DNA from: a virus
Reading direction: 5' to 3' (one strand)
DNA length: 64,000 nt
Virus record (IMG/VR): IMGVR_UViG_3300009375_000001
Location: 1-64,000 of that record
The notes under the pieces were generated by a model. The model saw only the letters and a list, made by a program, of their open reading frames with translations, was not told the origin of the DNA and searched no databases. This document shows, in pieces, positions 42,617 to 51,511 of this stretch. Position 1 is the stretch's first letter, and each line of letters starts with the position of its first letter. The position numbers and the translations under genes were made by a program.

Positions 42617-42624
42617 TATTTATA
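42617..42624 (-). promoter_or_regulatory. Late promoter box of the XhlA-like/neck operon
   Basis: Exact TATAAATA on the minus strand, 48 bases before the ATG at 42569, within the divergent gap to hldE (42570-42642). No clear plus-strand promoter for hldE was seen, only AT-rich TATATAAAAT. Confidence 0.6.
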
Positions 42625-42642
42625 TAAAATGGATAGTTAGTG

Positions 42643-43887
42643 ATGAATGAAAAGAAAATTATAGTTATTGGTGATGTAATGGTGGACGAATACTGGAATG
42701 GCAGTTGCACACGGATATCACCAGAAGCACCTGTTCCAGTAGTGGACGATATATCGGTTTCTCATAGACTTGGTGGTGCAGCCAACGTTGCACTTGCCAC
42801 AAAGGTATTTACCCCCGATACAAGGTTATATGGGTGTGTGGGGTATGATAAAGGCTCTATGATCCTAACACATAAATTAACAGAAAATGACGTTAAATAT
42901 AACTTTAGATATTCTTATGAAAATAAGACTATTACTAAAATTAGAATTATGTCGGACAAAAACCAATTAGTACGTATTGATCACGGTAATGTGGAATATC
43001 CACAAAATAACACAATAGATTATCAACCTGATGTTATTATCGTTTCTGACTATAATAAAGGTACTATATGTGGTGAGTATTTAGACTATTTAATGGATTT
43101 TTCTTGTCCAGTTATTATTGACCCTAAAGGTACTGATTGGATAAAATACAAAGGTGCTTATTGCTTAACACCAAATAAGAAAGAGTTTGAAGAAGTGTAT
43201 GGTGAATTTAGTATAGAATTAGCACGTGATGTGGTTTTTCTTTTAGACTTAAAGGGTATATTGGTTACCCTTGGTGCTGAGGGAATGGTATGGGTAGATA
43301 AGGATAATCATATTAAATTAAACTCTGAAGCAAAAGAAGTATATGATGTTACAGGAGCAGGTGATACTGTTATAGCAACGTTTGCTTCTTTCTTACACGA
43401 AGGTGTTGAAACTGCTATGAGAAAGGCAACCAAAGCGGCTGGTGTAGTAGTAGGTAAAGTTGGTACTGCTGTTCCGAAATATGAAGATGTTATTGAAAAG
43501 GTTGTGTTTACTAACGGTTGTTTCGACATTATACATAGTGGTCATATTGCCTTATTAAAGGAATCTGCTAAATTGGGAGATAGGTTAATTGTTGGTATTA
43601 ACAGTGATAAGTCGGTAGAGCGTATTAAACGAAACCCTATTAACAATGAGGAAGATAGAAAACTTATTTTAGAAGCAATTGATGGTGTCGATGAAGTTGT
43701 TATTTTTGATGACGACACACCAATTGAGTTGATTAAAAAAATCAAACCAAACGTGATAGTGAAAGGTGGTGACTACACAGTTGAAACTGTTGTAGGTGCT
43801 GATATTGTAGATGAAGTTGTTATATTTCCAACGTTAGAAGGAAAGAGTACAACAAATGTGATTAAGAGGATTAAAGATGTCGACTAG
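42643..43887 (+). CDS. hldE: Bifunctional heptose-7-phosphate kinase / heptose-1-phosphate adenylyltransferase HldE
   Basis: 414 aa from ATG 42643. N-terminal PfkB-type kinase: IVIGDVMVDEYWNG, RLGGAANVALA, PNKKEFEEVYG, and DVTGAGDTVIATFAS with the catalytic Asp. C-terminal cytidylyltransferase domain: VFTNGCFDIIHSGHIALLKE (HxGH) and GKSTTNVIKRIK. Both halves of the E. coli enzyme are present, in a shorter protein. It turns heptose-7-P into ADP-D-glycero-D-manno-heptose (the intermediate phosphatase step needs GmhB, not seen). One of only two plus-strand genes; partner HldD is at 44229-45095. Confidence 0.93.
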   Translation: MNEKKIIVIGDVMVDEYWNGSCTRISPEAPVPVVDDISVSHRLGGAANVALATKVFTPDTRLYGCVGYDKGSMILTHKLTENDVKYNFRYSYENKTITKIRIMSDKNQLVRIDHGNVEYPQNNTIDYQPDVIIVSDYNKGTICGEYLDYLMDFSCPVIIDPKGTDWIKYKGAYCLTPNKKEFEEVYGEFSIELARDVVFLLDLKGILVTLGAEGMVWVDKDNHIKLNSEAKEVYDVTGAGDTVIATFASFLHEGVETAMRKATKAAGVVVGKVGTAVPKYEDVIEKVVFTNGCFDIIHSGHIALLKESAKLGDRLIVGINSDKSVERIKRNPINNEEDRKLILEAIDGVDEVVIFDDDTPIELIKKIKPNVIVKGGDYTVETVVGADIVDEVVIFPTLEGKSTTNVIKRIKDVD

Positions 43888-44236
43888 AATTCAAAAGGGT
43901 TGGGGACACGAACTGATACATGAAAGTAATGAGCAATATTGTATGAAGGAACTGCACTTCTACAAGAAAGGTCATAAATCATCAATGCATTTCCATAAAA
44001 ATAAAACCGAAACGTGGGTCATTATGGAAGGGAAAATACAGATTGAATTTATGGATATGTCAGATTCTTCAACACACGTAACTATAATGGAAAAAGGTTA
44101 TGTAATAACTATTCCACCTATGAAACCACATCAAGTAACTTGTTTAGAAGATAATACGATAGTTATGGAATCATCTAGTAAAGACGAATCATCCGATAAC
44201 TATCGTATTAGACCTGGCGATAGTCAGGTCATATGA
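43877..44236 (+). CDS. Cupin-domain protein
   Basis: 119 aa. Cupin motifs: GWGHELIHES, SSMHFHKNKTETWVIMEGK (HxH...E) and IPPMKPHQVTCLED with the distal His. Resembles the C-terminal cupin of mannose-6-phosphate isomerases and sugar-nucleotide pathway enzymes. GAGG ribosome site; overlaps the hldE stop by 11 bases, so co-expressed. Likely a sugar isomerase/epimerase-type or sugar-binding enzyme in the heptose cassette. Confidence 0.75.
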   Translation: MSTRIQKGWGHELIHESNEQYCMKELHFYKKGHKSSMHFHKNKTETWVIMEGKIQIEFMDMSDSSTHVTIMEKGYVITIPPMKPHQVTCLEDNTIVMESSSKDESSDNYRIRPGDSQVI

Positions 44237-44250
44237 TTTGTTCATATGAC
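44228..44250. terminator. Shared convergent hairpin holding both stop codons
   Basis: Nine-bp perfect inverted repeat (GTCATATGA / TCATATGAC) with 5-base loop. The plus-strand cupin stop (44234-44236) and minus-strand hldD stop (44229-44231) lie in its arms. No T-tract; may act as a convergent terminator or RNA 3' protector. Confidence 0.5.
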
Positions 44251-45095
44251 GACATATTTGCCTTGGTGTATTTTTGATAGTGTTGTTGCAGTTCATCTGG
44301 CATATTAATATATTCAATATCACTATCACTGACGCCAATTTCATCTTTTGCTAATTGAAGGAAAGATCTTGCTTCGCCAGTACCAATATTATATACACCA
44401 CTTTTACATATTTCCATTAAATGTATTGTTTTATCAACTGCTTCGTCTATATGAATAAAATCACGTTTATAATCATCAGAACCCTTGAATAATTTAATTT
44501 TACCAGTAGACACATATTGTTCTTTCATCCAAGCAGTTGGTGATTTCATACCAACTTTATGTGTTTCGAATTCACCATCAGAATAAACATTAAAATACCT
44601 AAGACCAATCATTTTACATTTCTTCATTAAAGGTCTTGCATATTTATCTGCCTGTAGTTTTGAAAAACCGTACATATTGTTTGGTTGGTAGTTGTCTTTT
44701 TCATCATGGAAATATTCTTCTTCACTTCCATAAACAGATGCCGATGATGCATATAATAAATTAATTTTATGTTTAGCACATATATTCATTATATTGCAAG
44801 TAAATTGATAGTTGTTAGACATTAAGTATTTACCATCATTGCAAGTTGTTGATGACTCAGCACCAAAATGGTATATTTCTGAAACCATGTCGTTTTCTGC
44901 TAATATTGATAAAATTTCAATAAAATTTTCTTTATCAATATAATCACTAATCTGAAGATCTTTAATATTATTAATTTTAGTTCCGTCTGTTAGGTCATCA
45001 ACTAAAATAATGTTAGTCACCCCACTATCATTGAGTTTTTTAATAACCCTACTACCAATAAACCCTGCTCCACCTGTTACTATAATATTTTTCAT
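44229..45095 (-). CDS. hldD: ADP-L-glycero-D-manno-heptose-6-epimerase HldD
   Basis: 288 aa, a little shorter than bacterial HldD. NAD(P)-binding VTGGAGFIGSRVIKKL, DDLTDGTKINNIKDLQISDYIDKE, SSTTCNDGKYLMSNNYQFT, YASSASVYGSEE, YGFSK catalytic Tyr/Lys, LRYFNVYSDGE, and C-terminal INMPDELQQHYQKYTKANMS match HldD rather than UDP-glucose epimerase. Final step to ADP-L-glycero-D-manno-heptose. Start overlaps the carbamoyltransferase stop (ATGA). The C-terminal helix seems truncated. Confidence 0.9.
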   Translation of the reverse strand: MKNIIVTGGAGFIGSRVIKKLNDSGVTNIILVDDLTDGTKINNIKDLQISDYIDKENFIEILSILAENDMVSEIYHFGAESSTTCNDGKYLMSNNYQFTCNIMNICAKHKINLLYASSASVYGSEEEYFHDEKDNYQPNNMYGFSKLQADKYARPLMKKCKMIGLRYFNVYSDGEFETHKVGMKSPTAWMKEQYVSTGKIKLFKGSDDYKRDFIHIDEAVDKTIHLMEICKSGVYNIGTGEARSFLQLAKDEIGVSDSDIEYINMPDELQQHYQKYTKANMSSYEQII

Positions 45096-46873
45096 TTATT
45101 TTTAACCTCAATTATTAAATTATTATCTGGAATATAGAGATATTCAATATCACTATTGGCAAGTGTACGAATGGCGTCATCAATAGTTTCAACAAGTGGT
45201 TCGCCACCAAGATTGAAAGATGTATTGAATAAAATTGGCACTCCAGTTTCTTTGTAGAAGTGGTCAATCATTTCATAGTAAACTGGATTTTGATGTTCTT
45301 TTACAGTCTGAATTCTACAAGTACCATCTACGTGAATGATTGCTGGAATTTGTTCTGCATATTCATCAGTTGAACAATTCATAGCATACATCATATGTGG
45401 TGACTCTTCAAGACCTCTCATATCAAACCACTCATGTGCGTGTTCGTGTAATATTGAACCTGCAAAAGGTCTAAAGTATTCTCTACGTTTAACTTTATTC
45501 ACATAGTCTTTACCATCAAGTGTACGTGGATCGAATAGGATAGAACGGTTACCTAAAGCACGAGGACCATTTTCGCATCTATCTTGGAATAATGTAACAA
45601 TATTACCTTTTAGAATTAACTTAACTGCATCAGTGGAGTACTGTTCATCAAACACACCAGTCGCACCATATTTCTTAGCAATTTCAATAATTTCTTCAGT
45701 AGTATTCTTTTGTACAGGACCAAGATATAACGATTCTGCAAAATCTCTAACTTTACTATCTTTATTAATAGAATGGTGTACCAACATGGCGGCTCCCATT
45801 GCTGTACCAGCATCATTAGAAATAGGTTCTACATAAATGTTAATGTCCTCATCTTTCAATTGTTCTAAGTACCAATAGTTTGCTACACAGTTAAGACCGT
45901 AACCACCAGAAATAACAACGTTCTTCTCTCCACTCATTTTAACTGCTTTACGGATTAAATCTAATACCATTTGTTGAGATTCAGTCTGTACTGCATATGC
46001 CATATCTCTACGGTTTTGTAGTAATGTTACGTCACCTGATATTTGTTCTTCACTAGAAGTTAAATACTTATACTTACCAAAGTTAACTAATGCACCATTC
46101 GGATATGTTGGAATAATTACATTTCTATCTGCCGTTTTCCACTCACCACCTGCATCTGTATAGATATTAGGGAATTTATCATTTGGTTTACCGTAAGGAA
46201 ATAACCCCATTGTCTTTCCTGCTTCAATAGGTGACCAACCACAATATTGTGTAACTGCTTCATATGACTTAACAATACCTGCAGTATCATCAAGAATCAA
46301 TTCATGTGTTCCTTCTTCACCTTCACGTTCACTAGAAACTTCTGGTAAATGAGCACCTTGCCATGGACCTCTACCACCTTGGTGTTTATATAACGTTTTA
46401 AAATCTGCAGGATATTTACAATTAATAATACTTTCTAATTCCCAAGTCATTTCTTCATTACCATTAATATTCATTGGAATGAATGTACCTGCTCCGTCTA
46501 CAATAACTGATACTGCAGTTTCAAAACCAGAACGGTAAAATGCACAGGCAGAATGTGACTTATGGTGCCATTTGTGTAAATCTAATACTTGATTTTCTGG
46601 GTCATCAATTAAACGTAATTTACGTGCTAGACCAGTATAAACACTATCACCACTAAAATCAACTCTAGAATCATCTGGTTGTGTATGTGAAATTACAAGA
46701 TAATCTAACTTATCTGTGTAGTCTAAAATCTTAACCATAGAAGCATATGGTCCACCATCATATTTCTGTCTACTTAAACGCTCTTCCTCAATAGCAAAAA
46801 CAACCTCTCCATCCTTTAATAGACATACACCACCGTTATGTCCTCTAGCAATACCTGCAATCCACTGACTCAT
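45092..46873 (-). CDS. NodU/CmcH-type carbamoyltransferase
   Basis: 593 aa, full length. Kae1-like N-domain: IARGHNGGVCLLKDGEVVFAIEEERLSR, HKWHHKSHSACAFYRSGF metal-binding His, VIVDGAG; YrdC-like C-domain: FQDRCENGPRALGNRSILFDPR and LFNTSFNLGGEPLVETIDDAI. Transfers carbamoyl from carbamoyl-phosphate via carbamoyl-AMP to a hydroxyl of a sugar or other acceptor. Flanked by HldD and a GT9 glycosyltransferase, so a sugar acceptor is likely. Confidence 0.92.
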   Translation of the reverse strand: MSQWIAGIARGHNGGVCLLKDGEVVFAIEEERLSRQKYDGGPYASMVKILDYTDKLDYLVISHTQPDDSRVDFSGDSVYTGLARKLRLIDDPENQVLDLHKWHHKSHSACAFYRSGFETAVSVIVDGAGTFIPMNINGNEEMTWELESIINCKYPADFKTLYKHQGGRGPWQGAHLPEVSSEREGEEGTHELILDDTAGIVKSYEAVTQYCGWSPIEAGKTMGLFPYGKPNDKFPNIYTDAGGEWKTADRNVIIPTYPNGALVNFGKYKYLTSSEEQISGDVTLLQNRRDMAYAVQTESQQMVLDLIRKAVKMSGEKNVVISGGYGLNCVANYWYLEQLKDEDINIYVEPISNDAGTAMGAAMLVHHSINKDSKVRDFAESLYLGPVQKNTTEEIIEIAKKYGATGVFDEQYSTDAVKLILKGNIVTLFQDRCENGPRALGNRSILFDPRTLDGKDYVNKVKRREYFRPFAGSILHEHAHEWFDMRGLEESPHMMYAMNCSTDEYAEQIPAIIHVDGTCRIQTVKEHQNPVYYEMIDHFYKETGVPILFNTSFNLGGEPLVETIDDAIRTLANSDIEYLYIPDNNLIIEVKNK

Positions 46874-46874
46874 A

Positions 46875-47936
46875 TTATAATTCTCCTAAAAGGTTCTTTG
46901 TATTAAATTTATATTCTGGTGTATTACTACCTGCAGGAATAGACCCACAACTACCACCACACTCTTCTGTTGGTGTAAAAGAACCTTCAAACCTTTCACC
47001 TTTACCTAGAAACGAAACTACAGAATCAACTACAAGTTGCTCTTGTTCTTCGTCCATCATCATTACTTCATCATTTCCACGATCACGTTCATCATCTATA
47101 GAAACTCTAATAGGGGAATAAACCCTTTTATCTTTACCAATATCTACAATATCAAACCCATCAAAGTTTGGGTAACTAATATTTTCTGGGAATGTAGACC
47201 CTGTTACTACCGTTGCAGTTTTACCTAGAGATTTTGCGATATGTTGACCTACAGAGTCGCACCCTAAGAAATGGTCTGCAGAATTAATAATGGATGCCCA
47301 TAATCTAATATCAGGTATTTGTGGGAATGCTACCATATTTTTCTCATCTGTAGATACTGTTATTGGGTATTCGCTCATTACAATAACTAAATACTCTTTT
47401 CTTAGTTTCTCAATAATGTTAATAATATTTTGTAATTCAAAAGAGCGGCTGGATTGGTCTACTAAAAAATCACCCATTTTTGAAATAGAACGTCCAAATG
47501 GTTGAACTACTACTACCTTATTTTTCCCAATAGATGACTTCATCTCTTGTATTGTTTGGTGACCTTGAATTAATTCATTTTTATTTAGTTTTATAATTGG
47601 ATCTGGTAAAACCCTTGGTTCGACTAACTCATTAATTATTATATCAAACGCTTGTGCTAAATTGCACTTCTGATTGAAATATTCATTAACCCTATATGGT
47701 TCAGGTGATACTATATCTTTATCTTTAAGGTGGTTTTCAAATAAACCTTTATGCCATGATTCATAAGCACGTTTGTGTAGATTTGGATGTCCCCTATAGA
47801 AGTCCATACCTGCTTCACAAACAATAATAAAATCATCATCACCAGATTCTTCTGCATATTTATTCAATGCTGGAATTGAACACAGAACACGTCCTGCACC
47901 ACCGTTTATAAAAAACGCTTTAGAGCGATTGCTCAT
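46875..47936 (-). CDS. GT9 (heptosyltransferase-like) glycosyltransferase
   Basis: 353 aa. GT-B fold, glycosyltransferase family 9: FINGGAGRVLCSIPALNKYAE, VVVVQPFG, and ADHFLGCDSVGQHIAKSLGKTATVVTGSTFPENISYP, where family members bind ADP-heptose. C-terminal CGGSCGSIP adds an odd cysteine cluster. With HldE/HldD it suggests a heptose donor and its transferase. Two promoters precede it (47977-48005 and 48019-48026). Confidence 0.82.
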   Translation of the reverse strand: MSNRSKAFFINGGAGRVLCSIPALNKYAEESGDDDFIIVCEAGMDFYRGHPNLHKRAYESWHKGLFENHLKDKDIVSPEPYRVNEYFNQKCNLAQAFDIIINELVEPRVLPDPIIKLNKNELIQGHQTIQEMKSSIGKNKVVVVQPFGRSISKMGDFLVDQSSRSFELQNIINIIEKLRKEYLVIVMSEYPITVSTDEKNMVAFPQIPDIRLWASIINSADHFLGCDSVGQHIAKSLGKTATVVTGSTFPENISYPNFDGFDIVDIGKDKRVYSPIRVSIDDERDRGNDEVMMMDEEQEQLVVDSVVSFLGKGERFEGSFTPTEECGGSCGSIPAGSNTPEYKFNTKNLLGEL

Positions 47937-47976
47937 TTTTCACCTCACTTGTTAATAATATAATCATAATAGAGTT

Positions 47977-48005
47977 ATTATACCCTATTTTTATGTAAAA
48001 GTCAA
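47977..48005 (-). promoter_or_regulatory. Sigma70-type promoter of the GT9-carbamoyltransferase-hldD operon
   Basis: -35 TTGACT (48000-48005), 17-base spacer, -10 TATAAT (47977-47982). Start near 47970, 34 bases before the ATG with an AGGTG site. Confidence 0.8.
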
Positions 48006-48018
48006 CCTTTTGTGAAAT

Positions 48019-48026
48019 TATTTATA
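48019..48026 (-). promoter_or_regulatory. Late promoter box upstream of GT9
   Basis: Exact TATAAATA on the minus strand, overlapping the stop of the halogenase-like gene; the operon may also be expressed late. Confidence 0.5.
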
Positions 48027-49611
48027 CACCACTATAAATTGTACGTTTTAGGAATTCATAATGTGTAGGTAATGAATTGATATAATCTTTGTTTAATTCT
48101 ATTTCTTCAGATATTAGTTGTTCAATTTCTTTAGACCTAGAATATGGAACATTCATATTATCTTCACCATAAAACATTTCTATACCCATTTTAGTTATTG
48201 GGTTATATCCAAATCCTGCCATGATAAAAGACATACCATTTTTTCTTGGTGTTTCCCCAGACCAATCTGAATATAGAGTTATCTTTTCAGGTACATAATC
48301 TATTAAACCTTTCCACTCGTCTGAAGAATCATCAGTATATTTTATATCTTCAGTTACATATTTCCAATATGGTGTATCATCACGTTCTGACATAGCATAA
48401 TGGGCTGCTATAAATGAAGTGAATTTTTGCATTCCAACTCTAATATTTCTATTAAAAATTTCTTTATCATAACCATTTACACCACAATTACGTCTTTGTA
48501 ATGTTTGTATTAGTGCAAATATACTATTATGTGTCAACATTAAACCAGTTGCTTCTATTGGTTCTATGAAACCGTTTGATAGACCAATAGCACATACGTT
48601 TTTAACCCAACTTCGTTCACGTATGCCTGGATTAATATCAACGTGCATTGCTTTAATTGATTCTATTTCCTCTCTACTATGTTTAATATCCCTATCATTA
48701 ATCAAATACTCTCTAAACTCATTTTCTGCTTCTTCTTCAGTTAAAAACTTAGAACTATACACGTACCCTGTGCCTATCCTATCCCACAGTGGGGTATTCC
48801 ATACCCAACCAGAACTTAATGTAGTTGCATTTGTTGAATGTTCAAGTTCTTCGTTTTTATTAACATAAGGTATTCTTATTGCAATTGCCTTATCATTAAG
48901 AAGTTTATCTGTAAATGAAATATAAGGTTCGTTTAATACCCCATCTAGTAGTAATGATCTAAACCCAGTGCAATCTATAAACAAATCTGCAGTAACAGTA
49001 TCACCACCAGATAGAATTAATTTATCCACATCGCCATCTTCATTTTGGGTTACTGAAATTACTGTATCTATTGTTTGTGTAACCCCTTTTGGAATACAGT
49101 AATATTTTTTCAAATAATCACCAAATAGACCTGCGTCCATATGATATGCTGTATCTTTATCAAAATTCCAACCACGTATTTTAAAATCTCTAGTTAATTT
49201 ATTATTTCTAATCATTTGATCAGAACCAAGTGCAAATGATGTAAATTCATCTTTATCTGCACCTATCAATGCCTTTTTAGTAAACCAATCTGCAGCTATA
49301 TAATCATCAAAGAAATTAGATTCACCAAATGGATAACGTATTCTTGTACCTTTACCGTCCCAATTAGTGAAATCTATTGATGTTTTATATACGGCATTAC
49401 ACTTCTTCATCCAGTCGGAATCTTTAAGACCTAAGTCTTTTAAAAATATATTAATTGAATTAATGGTGGATTCACCAACACCTATGGTGGGGATATCTGT
49501 TGATTCAATTACTGTAATTTCTAAATCTGGGAAATTTTTCACTAAACTAGATGCAGTCATCCATCCGGCACTACCACCACCTACTATAACTACTTTTTTA
49601 ATACTTTTCAT
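48022..49611 (-). CDS. Tryptophan-halogenase-family flavoenzyme
   Basis: 529 aa, typical length. FAD-binding VIVGGGSAGWMTAS (residues 8-21), IPTIGVGESTI (40-50), K76 in NAVYKTSIDF aligned with the catalytic Lys of PrnA, GWVWNTPL (268-275) for the WxWxIP motif with Ile replaced by Thr, and SNGFIEPIEATG (345-356) with the catalytic Glu. Family enzymes chlorinate or brominate Trp using FADH2; altered motif means the substrate or even activity is open. Such genes recur in marine phages. Ends in the GT9 promoter region. Confidence 0.85.
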   Translation of the reverse strand: MKSIKKVVIVGGGSAGWMTASSLVKNFPDLEITVIESTDIPTIGVGESTINSINIFLKDLGLKDSDWMKKCNAVYKTSIDFTNWDGKGTRIRYPFGESNFFDDYIAADWFTKKALIGADKDEFTSFALGSDQMIRNNKLTRDFKIRGWNFDKDTAYHMDAGLFGDYLKKYYCIPKGVTQTIDTVISVTQNEDGDVDKLILSGGDTVTADLFIDCTGFRSLLLDGVLNEPYISFTDKLLNDKAIAIRIPYVNKNEELEHSTNATTLSSGWVWNTPLWDRIGTGYVYSSKFLTEEEAENEFREYLINDRDIKHSREEIESIKAMHVDINPGIRERSWVKNVCAIGLSNGFIEPIEATGLMLTHNSIFALIQTLQRRNCGVNGYDKEIFNRNIRVGMQKFTSFIAAHYAMSERDDTPYWKYVTEDIKYTDDSSDEWKGLIDYVPEKITLYSDWSGETPRKNGMSFIMAGFGYNPITKMGIEMFYGEDNMNVPYSRSKEIEQLISEEIELNKDYINSLPTHYEFLKRTIYSGV

Positions 49612-49660
49612 TGTTCATATACCTATCATAATATAAAATTTCATTAATATATATAAACAC

Positions 49661-49684
49661 AAAAACCCCCAATTAAGGGGGTTT
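49661..49684. terminator. Intrinsic terminator after the tail-fibre block
   Basis: Same AAACCCCC-AATTAA-GGGGGTTT hairpin as at 29307-29328, between the fibre chaperone stop (49712) and the halogenase start. U-rich tails on both strands, longest on the plus strand. Confidence 0.85.
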
Positions 49685-49711
49685 AATTTTTTATAGTGTT
49701 TGATACTTTAA

Positions 49712-50482
49712 TTAATTTACATTATTTGGTAATTGAGCGACCACTACATCATCATCGCCAGTTCTATCACTAATATTAATTACATCTACATCAGGATCTG
49801 CAAATACTGAAGCATCTGCTTCATCTGGTGCCTGTGGAATAACAATTAAATCTGCAGGTACACCGTCCCAATCGTTTGGAAGATCGCGTAATTGTTGTCT
49901 ATAATCAATCCACTTTTGTTTTATACTATCTGGCATATCTTCAGATGTAGCTGCATCTGATGCCTCTAAATCATCATTTCTAACACCTCTAATAAACTCC
50001 ATATTCCAATTATCCCTACCCCATTCGTTGTTAGGGAAATCGTCACCACAACGACCAGTTTCATAAGTCAAGTCTGCCCACTCACTTCCGTTGTAACCTT
50101 CGGCAACTGAATTTTGATCATAAACTTCTGAAATGTGTGTTGGGTCTTTGATTACATTATTTTTTTGATTTTCTGGACCTACTGCAACCTCATAAACTTT
50201 TGGTTTATCATAACCTACAGGACCAATTAAAGTACATCTAATACAATTTTCAACAGATTCATCACAATCTAATACTAATTCGTAAAAATCTAGTGGTGTA
50301 GGTTGTTCACATAAGTTGTCCATATCTTGTACTTCCTTAACCATATGTGTTTCTTTATCCATGAATAACATCAAATGGCTAGGACCAACGTATGTATGTG
50401 TTGACGTTTTACCTTCTGAATCGTCTGTACCATAACGTTCATTTGGAATTTTATATGTAATTGTTTTTGTTAATTCTGACAT
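49712..50482 (-). CDS. Tail fibre assembly chaperone-like protein, copy 2
   Basis: 256 aa. Paralogue of 51512-52249: both begin with ITYKIPNERYGTDDSEGKTST and contain a KQxWxDYRQQLRDLP motif, the hallmark of phage tail-fibre assembly chaperones (Phage_tail_APC type). The middle is diverged. Follows its adhesin gene at 50502-51482; probably folds or caps that fibre tip. Acidic C-terminus. The N-terminal 64 coding bases (50399-50462) are identical in both copies. Confidence 0.7.
   Translation of the reverse strand: MSELTKTITYKIPNERYGTDDSEGKTSTHTYVGPSHLMLFMDKETHMVKEVQDMDNLCEQPTPLDFYELVLDCDESVENCIRCTLIGPVGYDKPKVYEVAVGPENQKNNVIKDPTHISEVYDQNSVAEGYNGSEWADLTYETGRCGDDFPNNEWGRDNWNMEFIRGVRNDDLEASDAATSEDMPDSIKQKWIDYRQQLRDLPNDWDGVPADLIVIPQAPDEADASVFADPDVDVINISDRTGDDDVVVAQLPNNVN
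50399..50462. repeat. 64-base direct repeat in chaperone genes
   Basis: Identical to 52175-52238. It encodes the conserved N-terminus of the two chaperone paralogues, whereas flanking sequence differs, so it marks recent duplication or gene conversion. Confidence 0.85.
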
Positions 50483-50501
50483 TTTCTATACTCCTAATAT
50501 T

Positions 50502-51482
50502 CTATTGGTATGATACTTTAAGTAAACCACCAGCGCCAAATCCACCCCAACAACCTGATCCACCAGAAAAACCACCATGGGCACCACCACCGCCAGGGAA
50601 ATATGCATGACCCCTACAACAACCCCTTCCTGTGGTTGTACAATGGTTAGTATCCTGACCTTGCGAACCTGAGCCAGAGAATGGACCAGTTGGACCACCA
50701 CGTGTTGTTGATAAGTGAGAACAACATGAGTATCCTTTATTAATCATTCCTGGCGTACCTGTAAATCCATAGTCTGCTCCGAAGAAGCCTGGAGTACAAG
50801 ATTGGCATTGACCCCAACCACCAGATACCACATGACCGATTGTACATTGAGCACCAATAGAACAATCATAACAAGAACTTAGCTTATCCCAAGCAGTCCA
50901 ACCACCTTCTCCACCAGTAGCACAGAAGTTACTTAAACCTGGCCCAGTAGCGTATGAAGTACAACCAGTATGACAAGGTTGACAATGTCCACAACAGGCA
51001 CATTGTGAAGTACCACCGGCACATAAAGTGTATGCCGATACACCAGCAGTAAAATCTACACCTTCTTCAAGTGTTTTTGAGGCATAGTTACCACCCCAAC
51101 CACCAACACCAATGTCGTGGTCATAACCACCTGATCCGCCAGGACCACCACCACCTAAAACTTCAAATTTAATTGATTTGATACCTTCGGGTGCAGTCCA
51201 ATGTAAACAACAACCACCATTGGTAACAGTCCAATGGTTAGTGTTATATAACATAAATTCTTTATATGGTTTTGAACCACCACCAGCAGCAGCTAAAGCG
51301 TCAACACCTGCTTGAGTTGTGTCTTCAAGACATTGTACTTGACCAGTTTGAGTTGCTTCAATTTCTCCCTGTTTTGTACAAACATCGCGCAAAGTTTCAA
51401 AAGTCGTATTCGCTAGAAATTCTAACGTTTGGTCGACATCTTTCGCCATTTGGTTCATTTTACCAAGTGTTAAAATATCCAT
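50502..51482 (-). CDS. Gly/Cys-rich tail adhesin, copy 2
   Basis: 326 aa. N-terminal ~95 residues (MDILTLGKMNQMAKDVDQT..., helical) and the last ~25 (GCWGGFGAGGLLKVSYQ) match the copy at 52264-53241. Between lie Gly-rich stretches (GGGGPGGSGG, PGGGGAHGGFSGGSG) and about 23 cysteines, many as CxxC or CC. Resembles polyglycine receptor-binding tips of the T-even gp38 kind but with far more Cys. Inferred host-recognition protein; disulfides or metal sites probably stabilise it. Paired with the chaperone at 49712. Confidence 0.7.
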   Translation of the reverse strand: MDILTLGKMNQMAKDVDQTLEFLANTTFETLRDVCTKQGEIEATQTGQVQCLEDTTQAGVDALAAAGGGSKPYKEFMLYNTNHWTVTNGGCCLHWTAPEGIKSIKFEVLGGGGPGGSGGYDHDIGVGGWGGNYASKTLEEGVDFTAGVSAYTLCAGGTSQCACCGHCQPCHTGCTSYATGPGLSNFCATGGEGGWTAWDKLSSCYDCSIGAQCTIGHVVSGGWGQCQSCTPGFFGADYGFTGTPGMINKGYSCCSHLSTTRGGPTGPFSGSGSQGQDTNHCTTTGRGCCRGHAYFPGGGGAHGGFSGGSGCWGGFGAGGLLKVSYQ

Positions 51483-51511
51483 TTGTTATTCCTTATTCTA
51501 AATAAATTATA

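Noticed and set aside
50486-50701. 71-residue Val-rich minus-strand frame within the Gly-rich adhesin
   Set aside because: Out-of-frame reading of glycine codons; the adhesin frame explains the conservation between paralogues.
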